DNA of 64,000 bases from Croceivirga sp. (GTDB lineage Bacteria; Bacteroidota; Bacteroidia; Flavobacteriales; Flavobacteriaceae). Under the pieces are notes generated by a model. That model was not told the origin of the DNA, searched no databases, and saw only the letters and a program-made list of their open reading frames with translations. Of this stretch, positions 18,582 to 28,149 are shown piece by piece. The number at the start of each line of letters is the position of its first letter. The first letter of the stretch is position 1. Location of the stretch: positions 124,001 to 188,000 of the forward strand of contig JANQRG010000041.1 of NCBI GenBank assembly GCA_028284665.1, read 5' to 3'. The translations under genes and the position numbers were made by a program.

Positions 18582-20877
18582 GATCCATGTTTTTAGGGGT
18601 AAGTACTACACGCTGTCCGTTGACCCGTATTGACATTTCCTCATTGCCTTGTAATTCAAAGTCGGCACCCTTATCGGTTATCGTTACTTTCAAAATCCTA
18701 TTTCTAAAATTCACTTTAAAAGAATAGGCCTTCCATTGTTTGGGAATTTGTGGTGTAAAATTCAATTTGTCATTGATTACGCGCATACCTCCGAAACCCT
18801 CTACGATGCTCATCCAGGTACCTGCCATTGAGGTGATGTGCAAGCCTTCTTCTACTTCATTGTTGTAATCATCCAAATCCAATCGCGAGGTCCTCAAGTA
18901 TAATTTGTAGGCTTGCTCCATCCTTCCCAACTTAGCTGCCTGAATACTGTGCACACAAGGTGATAACGAAGATTCATGAACGGTAAAGGGCTCGTAAAAA
19001 TCAAAATGGCGTTCCAATTCTTCCAGGGTAAAATGGTCCTCAAAAAAATAGAAGCCTTGTAACACATCTGCCTGTTTGATATAGGGCGAACGAAGAATAC
19101 GGTCCCAACTCCATTTTTGGTTAATAGGCCGTTCCGATTTATCTAAATCCTCTACCCTCACCATTTCCTTATCCAAAAAACCATCCTGCTGTAGGTATAC
19201 TTGGTGTTTTTTGGAGTACGGAAAGAACATATTTTTAGCGACATCTTCCCATTCTTCCGTCTCCTCGTCGGTTAATTTAGTAACCCCGATAATCCGTTGA
19301 TAGTCCTCCGGGTAGCCTTCCTTTACTTTTTCCAGCTGCTCAATGGTGTAATTGATAGTCCATCTTGCCAAATAATTGGTATACCAATTGTTGTTTACAT
19401 TGTTCTCATACTCGTTGGGACCTGTAACCCCAAGGATCACATATTTTTTCTTTTTTTCCGACCAGTTGGCACGCTGATACCAAAAACGAGCAATTCCGAT
19501 TAGCACCTCCAGGCCCATTTCAGGAATATAACTGTAGTCCGTAGTGTATCTAAAATAATTGTAGATAGCAAATGCAATGGCTCCGTTACGGTGGATCTCT
19601 TCAAAGGTAATCTCCCATTCATTATGGCATTCTTCCCCGTTCATGGTTACCATGGGGTAAAGCGCTGCACCGTTCTTAAAGCCAAGCAGTTCTGCATTTT
19701 CAATGGCCTTTTCCAGATGATTGTATCGATACTTCAACAAATTCCATGCGACCGTCTGATTCTTGGTGCACATGTAAAAAGGTAAACAATAGGCTTCGGT
19801 GTCCCAGTAAGTACTGCCCCCGTATTTTTCACCGGTAAACCCTTTGGGACCAATGTTCAATCTGGAATCCTTCCCTAAATAGGTCTGATTGAGTTGAAAA
19901 ATATTAAAACGGATACCCTGCTGTGCTTTTACATCCCCCTCTATGGTAATATCACTCATTTCCCAAATCTGATCCCAGGCTTCCTTTTGTTGTTGCATCA
20001 GTCCTTCAAAGCCAAGTTGGGAAGCTCGATCCAAGACTTGATTGGCTATTTGAAGTAATTTATCCTTTGGATGATTGCGATCTGAAATATAGCCTCCAAA
20101 CTTTGTCAAGCCTATACTTTCTCCCTTATTTACTTTTTGGGAAAAGTGTAATGCAATAGAGGTATCGGTTTTTGTTCCTACTTCACCAGGCAGTGAATTG
20201 CCACGATATTCTACCATGGATTGCATAAATGTAGCAACCGAAAAATGGGTTTTTAGGGTATGACTTTCAATAAATGCCCGATTGTCCTTTACTGTAACAT
20301 TGGTAGTGTTCCAGAACTGATCATCCCAGTTACTATCTTCATTATGAATACCACTATCCAAATACGGGTAAAACTGTATTTCTACATCTCCACTAACGGG
20401 AACTACCTCGTATTGTATTGCACCTACCTCGTCCAGTTTTAGACTTAAAAATCGAGTGGTGTTCACCTCCAATACAACATCATTCGGCATCGTGGCTAGA
20501 AAACTACGTCTATACCAGCCTTCTTTCATATTAAGCTCCCTCCGGAAATGTTCCACTTTTTTACATGTAGACAAATCCAATGGCGTTCCATCGGCTAAGA
20601 CATTAATTCCAATCCAGTTTGGTGCATTGAGCACCTTGGCAAAATATTCGGGATACCCATTTTTCCACCAGCCTACACGAGTCTTATCAGGATAATAGAC
20701 TCCAGCGATATAGCTTCCCTGAAATGTGGCGCCTGAGTAATGTTCTTCAAAGTTAGCACGCTGGCCCATGGCTCCATTACCCAAACTAAAAAGGCTCTCC
20801 GAGGATTTTACCTGATCGGCATCAAATCCTTCCTCGATAATGGACCAGACATCTGGTCGTATATAATCTTGGTTCAT
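18571..20877 (-). CDS. GH65 glycoside phosphorylase, probable maltose phosphorylase
   Basis: This cytosolic enzyme should split maltose with phosphate into glucose and beta-glucose-1-phosphate. It is 768 residues with no signal peptide. The family-65 architecture is complete: an N-terminal beta-sandwich (to about 270), a linker, an (alpha/alpha)6 barrel with YGGSTYWDTEAYCLPFY (352-368), and GVTGPNEYENN with Glu489 where the general acid lies. A C-terminal beta domain ends the protein. Kojibiose or trehalose phosphorylase cannot be excluded, but two co-transcribed amylases favour maltose. It is the first gene of the operon and has a LacI-type site 24 nt upstream. The usual partner beta-phosphoglucomutase is not in the window. 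Confidence 0.88.
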   Translation of the reverse strand: MNQDYIRPDVWSIIEEGFDADQVKSSESLFSLGNGAMGQRANFEEHYSGATFQGSYIAGVYYPDKTRVGWWKNGYPEYFAKVLNAPNWIGINVLADGTPLDLSTCKKVEHFRRELNMKEGWYRRSFLATMPNDVVLEVNTTRFLSLKLDEVGAIQYEVVPVSGDVEIQFYPYLDSGIHNEDSNWDDQFWNTTNVTVKDNRAFIESHTLKTHFSVATFMQSMVEYRGNSLPGEVGTKTDTSIALHFSQKVNKGESIGLTKFGGYISDRNHPKDKLLQIANQVLDRASQLGFEGLMQQQKEAWDQIWEMSDITIEGDVKAQQGIRFNIFQLNQTYLGKDSRLNIGPKGFTGEKYGGSTYWDTEAYCLPFYMCTKNQTVAWNLLKYRYNHLEKAIENAELLGFKNGAALYPMVTMNGEECHNEWEITFEEIHRNGAIAFAIYNYFRYTTDYSYIPEMGLEVLIGIARFWYQRANWSEKKKKYVILGVTGPNEYENNVNNNWYTNYLARWTINYTIEQLEKVKEGYPEDYQRIIGVTKLTDEETEEWEDVAKNMFFPYSKKHQVYLQQDGFLDKEMVRVEDLDKSERPINQKWSWDRILRSPYIKQADVLQGFYFFEDHFTLEELERHFDFYEPFTVHESSLSPCVHSIQAAKLGRMEQAYKLYLRTSRLDLDDYNNEVEEGLHITSMAGTWMSIVEGFGGMRVINDKLNFTPQIPKQWKAYSFKVNFRNRILKVTITDKGADFELQGNEEMSIRVNGQRVVLTPKNMDHVS

Positions 20878-20900
20878 AGCGATTGGCTATATTGTTAAAT

Positions 20901-20908
20901 AAGCGTTT
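20901..20908. promoter_or_regulatory. Candidate LacI-family operator before GH65 operon
   Basis: AAGCGTTT fits the AAnCGnTT core of LacI/GalR operators. It lies 24 nt upstream of the GH65 start, where a bound repressor would block the catabolic operon. The flanks are not symmetric, so the site is weaker than the one before susC, and an 8-base match can arise by chance. Confidence 0.35.
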
Positions 20909-21197
20909 CAATTTCAATAAAATCTTTTAAATATTAGCTTTTGAATTCTTAAAATTTTGTGGGAAATGATCCCCCGGTGTTTATTAAGAACTATTAGGCT
21001 TTGAAAAGAAGTAATTATTGTTTTGGCAGCACTGTTTCGTGTCTTTCACCATACCTTGTATAGCAACATTAGATAAGGAAACACCCCTTAGAGGAATTAC
21101 TAAAACTATCGAAAACTCTCGCGCATACTACTCCAAACCAGAGAAGAAAAACCGGAAGTATGCAGGTCGAATATATTGTTTTATTTCGAAAATAAGA
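20909..21197. other. Gene-poor stretch between GH65 operon and decayed LacI gene
   Basis: I see no convincing gene here. It must carry the promoter of the GH65 operon, but no exact TAnnTTTG box was found on the minus strand. A plus-strand open frame from 21018 runs into the LacI pseudogene and matches nothing I recognise. In many flavobacteria a sugar permease and beta-phosphoglucomutase gene sit near this position; no recognisable remnant of either is left. Confidence 0.5.
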
Positions 21198-21578
21198 TCA
21201 AATGGCAGATTCTCTTTCAATCAAATTTGTTTTAACAATCTTAGTATAAAAGGTATCCTCATCTACCTTTTCTTCCAATCTGTCGATCAACATTGTTACC
21301 ACAGCGGCTCCCAATCGTAGACCGTATTAATTAACGGTCGTCAACTTGGGCCGGGCGTATTTCGATAGCACGCCGTTGGAAAAACTAATGACCGAAATAT
21401 CTTCCGGAACCTTTAAGTTCAGGTTTCTGATTACATTCAAAGCCGCAACCGCGTACATCTCGTCACATTATTAAGGCCATGTCTTCCGAAAAAACACATC
21501 ACTTTAAAATTGCAAAGCAATGAAGGCCGAAGGATCGTAAATAAATGTCTGTTTTTTCGATTCTTGAATCCAAGATGA
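21198..21578 (-). pseudogene. Degraded LacI-family regulator, C-terminal remnant
   Basis: Reading the minus strand in one frame gives about 127 codons of a LacI effector-binding domain. In order there are segments TFIYDPSAFIA, DEMYAVAALNVIRNL, KVPEDISVISFSNG, then VTMLIDRLEEKVDEDTFYTK and ending TNLIERESAI. They align with the intact neighbour (VPEDVSIIGFTDG, KMLIERVERED, ITRESTL). The frame is broken by stops at 21504-21506, 21468-21473 and 21327-21329, with a non-homologous insert between DPSAFIA and DEMY. The DNA-binding half is not found. It was a second LacI regulator, different enough in sequence not to be a recent copy. Confidence 0.85.
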
Positions 21579-21610
21579 CTACGTAGGAATCAACAAGAAA
21601 TACCGTCAAA

Positions 21611-22633
21611 CTAGAAGTTTAACGTAGATTCGCGCGTAATTATAGTAGGTTGAATGATTTCCGTCCTGTAATTGCTCTCATCTTCACGCTCCACACGTTC
21701 AATGAGCATTTTGGCTGCGGTCTCCCCCATTTTTTCCCCGTGTTGCGCAATTGAGGTTATGCTTGGATTGGCATGTCTTGCCAATAAACCATCCGTAAAG
21801 CCGATTATAGATACGTCCTCGGGCACTTTTAATCCTTTACGCTGTAGCACGCGCATACAGTGGATTCCAAATATCTCGTTGACGCTTAAAACAGCATCTG
21901 GTACTATACTGTTGAGGAAATCCGAGATTTTTTCTTCATCAATGTCCATAAATGGAAGTCGCAAGATATACTTTTCTTCAACCGCCAGACCAAAATCGCG
22001 TAAAGCCTTTTCATAGCCCAAGTTCCTGTTCTTACTAACACTAAAAAAATCTTCCGTAGTGAGCAGGGCAATCCTCTTTCTTCCTTCTTTCAACAGCTTT
22101 TCTGTGGCCAAATAAGCGCCTAGAATGTCATCAATAACAACTTTATCGCAGCGTATCTCGTTGGTGACCCTATCAAACAATACAAGGGGAATGCCCTGTT
22201 CGGTAACTTCTCTAAGATGATTAAAATCCTTCTTCTTTTCAGTACCGGCCGAAAGGGACATGATGAATCCATCAATGCTGCCGTTAGCCAGCATTTCCAT
22301 GTTAATGACCTCTTTGTCAAAAGATTCATCAGACAGGCATACGATTACATTATAGCCCTGAGCGTTAGCATACTTTTCAATCCCGCGTACCACCGTAGTA
22401 AAAAAATGGTGAACGATATCCGGGATAATTACCCCAATATTTTTGGTACGCTTGTTTTTCAGGCTAATAGCAATATTATTCGGCTTGTAATTGTAAAGCT
22501 TGGCAAAAGCCTGGATCCTTTCTTTGGTATCTCTGCTTATTTCCTCACTATTCTTCAAGGCTTTTGAAACCGTAGAAATGGAAACGTCCAACTCTTTTGC
22601 AATATGCTTTAGCGTAATTTTTTGCTTTAACAT
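21611..22633 (-). CDS. LacI-family transcriptional regulator
   Basis: The 340-residue repressor/activator has an N-terminal helix-turn-helix (ITLKHIAKELDVSISTVSKA, residues 6-25) and hinge, then a periplasmic-binding-protein-like effector domain (NIGVIIPDIVHHFFTTVVRG onward). It ends with the usual ITREST block. Its place between the GH65/GH13 arm and the SusCD arm suggests control of both in response to maltose or maltodextrin. It is transcribed divergently from susC, with 351 bp between them. Confidence 0.9.
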   Translation of the reverse strand: MLKQKITLKHIAKELDVSISTVSKALKNSEEISRDTKERIQAFAKLYNYKPNNIAISLKNKRTKNIGVIIPDIVHHFFTTVVRGIEKYANAQGYNVIVCLSDESFDKEVINMEMLANGSIDGFIMSLSAGTEKKKDFNHLREVTEQGIPLVLFDRVTNEIRCDKVVIDDILGAYLATEKLLKEGRKRIALLTTEDFFSVSKNRNLGYEKALRDFGLAVEEKYILRLPFMDIDEEKISDFLNSIVPDAVLSVNEIFGIHCMRVLQRKGLKVPEDVSIIGFTDGLLARHANPSITSIAQHGEKMGETAAKMLIERVEREDESNYRTEIIQPTIITRESTLNF

Positions 22634-22984
22634 AGATTAGGATGTTAAATTTTTGAAGGTAACTATATCTGTGGTTTGTTAAAAATCTTGCTAAAAAATT
22701 AACATGTTAGACCAGCGATACAACGCAAATTCCTTAAACAAACCAGAAAATAAAAAGCCGTATATTTGGGCATATTTTGTTTAATTTCATATATTTCACT
22801 ACTGTTGCTTGCGAAATGTATAATTTGAGGTGTGTTGAATTATTATACCCCTACTATTTCAAAGTTATCAACACGAAACCGTTTTCGAAGCTTTGTCAAT
22901 ATCTGGGAATATTTAGTTTAACACCTTTTTTATATATGTTTAACACTTGAATTTAAATTAACTAAACTTAAAATTTGTTTATCT
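22634..22984. promoter_or_regulatory. Divergent lacI/susC control region
   Basis: The AT-rich 351-bp region separates lacI from susC. It contains a 10-bp palindrome TAACATGTTA (22700-22709) nearer lacI, an exact plus-strand TAnnTTTG box TATATTTG (22761-22768) and a LacI-type dyad at 22874-22887. A long leader before susC is common in Bacteroidetes. No small gene is visible in it. Promoter assignment is tentative because no -33 TTTG is seen at the right spacing. Confidence 0.6.
22874..22887. promoter_or_regulatory. LacI-type operator upstream of susC
   Basis: CGAAACCGTTTTCG is a near-perfect dyad (six of seven pairs) with the central CG and the AAnCGnTT core expected for LacI/GalR regulators. 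It lies about 98 nt before the susC start. The adjacent LacI protein is the natural candidate to bind it. Confidence 0.6.
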
Positions 22985-25900
22985 ATGAAGATTACGCTAC
23001 TTAAAAGCTTGTTATTGCTTGGGGCATTTATATGCTTTGGTGCGGTACAGGCTCAGACCGTATCTGGTACTGTTTCGGATGCAAACGGTCCTTTGCCAGG
23101 AGCAAGTGTGGTGGTAAAAGGGACTACCAACGGAACTCAAACCGATTTTGATGGTAATTATACCTTAAACGATGTAGCCAGCGACGCTACTTTGGTATTC
23201 AGTTACATTGGCTATGCTACACAGGAAGTGGCGGTTAACGGTCAATCTACAATCTCTGTAACATTACAAGAGGATGCTCAAGCGTTGGATGAGGTTGTAA
23301 TCATTGGTTATGGTCAAACTACCGTTAAGGATGCCACCGGTGCTGTAGCCTCAGTCTCCGCTGAAGACTTTCAAGGGGGTGTCATTTCATCACCCGAACA
23401 GTTGATTCAAGGTAAGACTGCAGGGGTTCAGATCACGCAAAGCAGTGGTGAGCCGGGTGCCGGGATTACCCTAAGGATTAGGGGTACGGGTTCGGTCCGA
23501 GCCAATAACAGTCCGCTTTTCGTCATCGATGGAGTACCCGTTACTAATGAAGAGGTATCCGCAAGTGGTTCTGATTTAGGAGCAGGTACAAGCGGCTCAA
23601 GAAACCCATTGAACTTCTTGAATCCCAATGATATTGAAAGTATGAGTATCCTTAAAGATGCTTCGGCTACTGCAATATACGGATCCAGAGGTGCCAATGG
23701 TGTTGTAATTATTACCACCAAATCAGGTAAGGGAGCTGGTTCACAGGGCCAATGGAGTTTTACTTCTAACCTCAATATTGCTGAGGTTCGGGAAACCTAT
23801 GACCTTTTGACTGCCGATGAATTTCGCGCCGCAGGCGGAGCTGACCTTGGAGGAAACACGGATTGGCAGGAGTTTATCTACAGAACCACGGCTTCTACGG
23901 ACAACAACCTTTCCTATGCCTTGAATTATGGTAAGGGAAATGTACGAGCCACTTTTGGATATAATAAGCAATTTGGTGTCATAGAAGACACGGATTTAGA
24001 ACGAATTACAGGACGGATCAATGCAAATCACCGCTTCCTTGACGATAAGTTGAGAGTAGGATTACAAGCCACGATCTCCAGAATTAATGACCAAAGACCT
24101 TTCGTTAGTAGGACTTCCGGAAGTACCGGAGATTTATTAGCGTCCTCTCTATACTCCAACCCAACATTACCTGCAAGCCCCTTGGCGAGTGCCGCACCGG
24201 ATAGAAATCCGGCGAATCTTTTGGCCTTTTATCAGGATCTCGCAAATACAAACCGATTCCTGGGTAACCTTTCCTTGGAATATAGCTTTACCGATGAGTT
24301 ATCTGCCAAACTAAACCTGGGGTACGATGCCTCGGATTCTGAGCGTAGCCAAGTGGTCGGGCCACAAATTATAGCTCTTAACAATGGAGCGGAGAATAAT
24401 GGACGTGGTGCTGTAAACAACTTAGAAACGGAAAACCGATTGGTGGAATTGACGGTGAATTACACCAAAGAATTTGAAAATTCAAATTTGGACGCTTTGG
24501 TGGGATACTCTTTCCAGGATTTCAAAAGAGAGGGACAGAACATTTTAGGCCAAGGCTATGGCGCTACTGATTTGAATGATATTGTCGCCCTAACGAATCG
24601 GGCCTTTGATGACACCAGAAATCTGGCAAGTGGCTACCAGGCCTATGGTATTGGTACCTTTGAAGATGAGCCAGATCTGGGAAATCAATTCAGGATATTG
24701 AACCTGTTCCCACAACCCAACATCACCACAGGAGATTTACCGAGTATCCCAATTGATGCATTTACAGTAGACACCTTTGATTTTACGGATGAATTACAAT
24801 CCTTTTTTGGAAGGGTTAATTACACCCTTTATGACAAGTATTTGTTCACTGCCACTATAAGAGCGGACGGTTCTTCACGATTTGGTGGGGATAATCAATA
24901 TGGTTATTTTCCCTCTGCGGCATTTGCATGGAAACTGAATGAAGAGGACTTTATCAATGAAGACACCTTTTCAACCCTTAAATTACGTCTAAGCTGGGGT
25001 ATTACAGGTAACCAGGATGGTCTAGGATATGGACAGTTTCTCAATAGAACCCGTTGGGGAAGATTTAATGCCCCAACTCTTGATATTTCGGCCAATTCAC
25101 AGATCACTGCGCCGGCTACTCGAGAAGTTGCTTTTGCCAATCCGGAACTTAAATGGGAGGAGACTACGCAATATGCGTTGGGTATCGATTTTGGTTTTTC
25201 TAACGACCGTTTCAGTGGTTCCATAGACGTTTATCGTAGAGAAACACGGGATATCCTATTAAATCTTCCTGCCGTTCAGCCGGCTACTGCTCCTTTTGCT
25301 TTTCAAAATGTAGATGGGGTAATTCTAAACCAGGGGATTGAAATAGGCTTGGACTATGACATCGCTCAAAGTGAAGATTTCTACTGGAATGCTAATCTTA
25401 ATTTCGCCTATAACACTAACGAACTCACCGATTATAACGGTCCTGATATTCAAGCGGGGCAGGTATATGGCCAGGGTTTATCGAATGCTTTTGTGCAAAT
25501 CCTAACCAATGGCAGGTCACTCTTCACCTACAATCTGCGAAATGTAGATGCAGATCTTAATGTGGACACAGATCCTAGCATTCAAGAAGAAAATGGTTTG
25601 CCTACCATAAATGCGGGTTTCTCAACTACTGCAAGTTATAAGAATTGGGATGCTTCCCTCTTCTTCTCCGGACAATTTGATTTTCACGTATATAATAATA
25701 CGGCCAATGCACTTTTTGCCACCACCCAGACCGGTAGTAGAAATAACCTGCAAAGTGTTATTGAAAGTGGCGTTGTTCCTTCCAGCCAAAACCCAAGTAC
25801 TTTCTTCTTGGAAAAAGGTGACTTTGTTCGACTACAAACCGCTTCGGTAGCTTACAATGTTCCTGTAAGTGGTGAAGGAGCTTTAAAAAGTATGCGATTG

Positions 25901-26071
25901 AGCCTTACTGGTCAGAACTTGTTCTTGATTACCGATTACAGTGGTCCTGACCCCGAAGTAAGTACCACGGATGTTCCGGCTAATACAGGAGGTATTCCAT
26001 CGGCATCCATAGATTATTTGGCTTATCCCAGACCCCGAACCTTTACTTTGGGGGTAAATGTTACATTTTAA
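22985..26071 (+). CDS. susC: SusC/RagA-family TonB-dependent outer membrane transporter
   Basis: This outer-membrane channel imports oligosaccharides with energy from TonB. It is 1028 residues: a signal peptide (1-24, ending AVQAQ), a carboxypeptidase-regulatory-like domain (VSGTVSDANGPLPGASVVVK, about 25-105) and a plug domain. The plug has LDEVVIIGYG at about 101 and SILKDASATAIYGSRGANGV near 222. The 22-strand barrel ends in an aromatic beta signal (TFTLGVNVTF). It is 14 nt ahead of susD. With the GH13/GH65 arm, starch-derived dextrin is the likely cargo. Confidence 0.94.
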   Translation: MKITLLKSLLLLGAFICFGAVQAQTVSGTVSDANGPLPGASVVVKGTTNGTQTDFDGNYTLNDVASDATLVFSYIGYATQEVAVNGQSTISVTLQEDAQALDEVVIIGYGQTTVKDATGAVASVSAEDFQGGVISSPEQLIQGKTAGVQITQSSGEPGAGITLRIRGTGSVRANNSPLFVIDGVPVTNEEVSASGSDLGAGTSGSRNPLNFLNPNDIESMSILKDASATAIYGSRGANGVVIITTKSGKGAGSQGQWSFTSNLNIAEVRETYDLLTADEFRAAGGADLGGNTDWQEFIYRTTASTDNNLSYALNYGKGNVRATFGYNKQFGVIEDTDLERITGRINANHRFLDDKLRVGLQATISRINDQRPFVSRTSGSTGDLLASSLYSNPTLPASPLASAAPDRNPANLLAFYQDLANTNRFLGNLSLEYSFTDELSAKLNLGYDASDSERSQVVGPQIIALNNGAENNGRGAVNNLETENRLVELTVNYTKEFENSNLDALVGYSFQDFKREGQNILGQGYGATDLNDIVALTNRAFDDTRNLASGYQAYGIGTFEDEPDLGNQFRILNLFPQPNITTGDLPSIPIDAFTVDTFDFTDELQSFFGRVNYTLYDKYLFTATIRADGSSRFGGDNQYGYFPSAAFAWKLNEEDFINEDTFSTLKLRLSWGITGNQDGLGYGQFLNRTRWGRFNAPTLDISANSQITAPATREVAFANPELKWEETTQYALGIDFGFSNDRFSGSIDVYRRETRDILLNLPAVQPATAPFAFQNVDGVILNQGIEIGLDYDIAQSEDFYWNANLNFAYNTNELTDYNGPDIQAGQVYGQGLSNAFVQILTNGRSLFTYNLRNVDADLNVDTDPSIQEENGLPTINAGFSTTASYKNWDASLFFSGQFDFHVYNNTANALFATTQTGSRNNLQSVIESGVVPSSQNPSTFFLEKGDFVRLQTASVAYNVPVSGEGALKSMRLSLTGQNLFLITDYSGPDPEVSTTDVPANTGGIPSASIDYLAYPRPRTFTLGVNVTF

Positions 26072-26085
26072 AAAAAAATCCTATT

Positions 26086-27678
26086 ATGAAAAGAATGACA
26101 CGTTATTTTAGTTTAACCCTACTCATTCCGTTAGCATTTTCCTGCACGGATTTGGAGATAGAGGGTACGGACTCCTTGATCACGGAAGGATTTGCAGGAG
26201 TTGCAGATGTTCAAAGTGAAGTTGTAAACCTTTCAAACACGGTTGCCGGAGGAGATTTAGCCAATCAGAATGGTCTCTTTGCTTTGCAGGAGGTCTCCAG
26301 CGATGAGTACATCGTACCTACAAGAGGTAGTGACTGGGGGGATAATGGCCGTTGGTTGTCCATTCATAGACATACCTGGGCTCCCGATCTTTTTGATATT
26401 ACCCAGGCATGGCAGCAGCTTAACAGTATCACTATAAATGCGACGCGGGTTATCAGTCCCAAAAGTACGGCAACGGCCGGGGGCGATATTAATGAACAAA
26501 AAGCAGAGGCACGATTTTACAGAGCGTGGGCAATGACTTGGATTCTCGATATGTGGCGCCAGGTTCCCTATAGGGATATCAATTTACCCAATAGCGCTAT
26601 TCCTGATGTGCTAACCGGACAGGTTGCTATCGACAGTATTGCTAACGATTTAAATATCGCCATAGCTAATCTGCCAACGGTGACAGCAGGAGATGCGATA
26701 AGCATGAAGTCTTCTCCTACTAAGGCAGCTGCTCGTCATTTGCTGGCCAGACTTCATTTAAACAAGCATGTCTACTTAGGGGCCACACCTGACGCTGCTG
26801 ATATGCAGGTGGTTATTGACAACGTAGATGCTATCACTGCAGATGGATATACCTTGGCTGCTTCTGGTGATTTCTTTGATATCTTCAGACCAGGCAACGA
26901 CGTAGAAACGCTTTGGTGGTCACCTGCTGATGCCGGACCAAGAACCTGGCTTACGCTACATTACAACCAGAATTTTCCAGGGTTTAATGATGGTGGGGGC
27001 TGGAACGGATTTACAACCCTTGCAGAGTTTTATGACCTGTTTGAAGGTGCCGCAGAGACCAATTACCCTGGCGACGGACAAGAAGAACGAAGAGGTGTGG
27101 TTCATGACCCAAGTTCTGCAGACGAAGACAACCTTGGGATAGGCTTAGGCTTTTTGATTAATCAGCAATATGAACAAGACGGGACACCTTTGGATGCCCG
27201 AGAGAATGTTGGCGGAGTACCCTTAGTGTTTACCAGGGAAACCGAGCAAGGAGAGTACGTTTCTCCAGATGATAATGCTGTCCTGGAAACTTCCGGAATT
27301 AGAATGTTTAAATACCATCCTAACGAAGAAGGGGGCGATAGAAGAAGACACATTGTGAGATATCGATATGCCGATGCGTTTTTGATGAAAGCGGAAGCCA
27401 TGTGGAGAATGGGTGGTGACCCAACCGCAATGATCAATGAGTTAAGAACAACTCGTGGTGCTGCTGCTTTAGGTACAGTTGGCGAAGCTGATTTATTAGC
27501 TGAAAGAGGACGCGAAATGTACCAGGAACAGACTAGAAGAATGGATTTGATCCGGTTTGGTCAGTTTCTACGTCCTTGGAATCTTAAGGAAGCAACTGAT
27601 GAAACTCGTTTCATATTCCCAATTCCTATAGCAGATGTTTTGGCCAATCCTAATTTGACCCAAAATCCTGGTTACTAG
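26086..27678 (+). CDS. susD: SusD/RagB-family substrate-binding lipoprotein
   Basis: This surface lipoprotein caps the SusC channel and binds glycan. It is 530 residues with lipobox Cys20 (IPLAFSC). The helical TPR-like N-half includes AEARFYRAWAMTWILDMW, and the C-terminal SusD block includes RYADAFLMKAEAMWRMGGD and ERGREMYQEQTRRMDLIRF. It ends with PIPIADVLANPNLTQNPGY, typical of the family. It is followed at once by a strong terminator, so no SusE or SusF glycan-binding protein is in this operon. Confidence 0.93.
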   Translation: MKRMTRYFSLTLLIPLAFSCTDLEIEGTDSLITEGFAGVADVQSEVVNLSNTVAGGDLANQNGLFALQEVSSDEYIVPTRGSDWGDNGRWLSIHRHTWAPDLFDITQAWQQLNSITINATRVISPKSTATAGGDINEQKAEARFYRAWAMTWILDMWRQVPYRDINLPNSAIPDVLTGQVAIDSIANDLNIAIANLPTVTAGDAISMKSSPTKAAARHLLARLHLNKHVYLGATPDAADMQVVIDNVDAITADGYTLAASGDFFDIFRPGNDVETLWWSPADAGPRTWLTLHYNQNFPGFNDGGGWNGFTTLAEFYDLFEGAAETNYPGDGQEERRGVVHDPSSADEDNLGIGLGFLINQQYEQDGTPLDARENVGGVPLVFTRETEQGEYVSPDDNAVLETSGIRMFKYHPNEEGGDRRRHIVRYRYADAFLMKAEAMWRMGGDPTAMINELRTTRGAAALGTVGEADLLAERGREMYQEQTRRMDLIRFGQFLRPWNLKEATDETRFIFPIPIADVLANPNLTQNPGY

Positions 27679-27700
27679 GATAATAAGATTTTTGAGAATA

Positions 27701-27728
27701 AAAACCCGCTCTGTGAGCGGGTTTTTTT
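27701..27728 (+). terminator. Strong Rho-independent terminator after susD
   Basis: ACCCGCTC, loop TGT and GAGCGGGT form a perfect stem flanked by an A-run before and a run of seven T after. It closes the susCD operon 22 nt past the susD stop. Confidence 0.92.
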
Positions 27729-28149
27729 ATGATCATTTATTTAGGAATTGCTTTGAACAATAGCGTAACATTAAGGCTATTATTAATCTTTTATTATCTA
27801 TCTTTTTACAAAAGCTTAGTTATATTGCGCGCTAATTGTAACAAAGAAATAATGTCGAGTGGGTAAGGGCGGCGTTAGGAATACGTTTTTGCCCAAAACA
27901 CATTCTTATCGGTGATACGTTGTCAGAATCTAAAAAACCTAACCTCTTTTGATTCAGACCAAAGCACATGGATTTAAACAACTAAACTAGTTGATCAACT
28001 GTACAGCGTAATCCCATTAGAAAGATGTTGAGTATCTAAAAAAGCTATCCGAAACTACTACCAACAGCATTGAAGTGAAATTTAAGAAGTCTCAGCGGAC
28101 TACCCTTTCTCGAATAGATCTTTATGCGTGATTAACTTAAATATTGAAA
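27729..28149. other. Long intergenic region before FG-GAP operon
   Basis: About 420 bp without a supported gene. It should hold the promoter and leader of the five-gene operon that starts at 28150, but I found no exact TAnnTTTG box. A frame ending at 28132 (residues KKLSETTTNSIEVKFKKSQ, about 37 codons with no start) could be a decayed gene end; it resembles nothing I can name. Confidence 0.4.

Noticed and set aside
21018-21320. 100-codon plus-strand open frame in the GH65/LacI gap
   Set aside because: The sequence is Cys/Lys-rich without domain features and its end overlaps the LacI remnant on the other strand.
28019-28132. Short open frame ending before the FG-GAP operon
   Set aside because: It has no start codon or recognisable family; kept only as a remark on the spacer.
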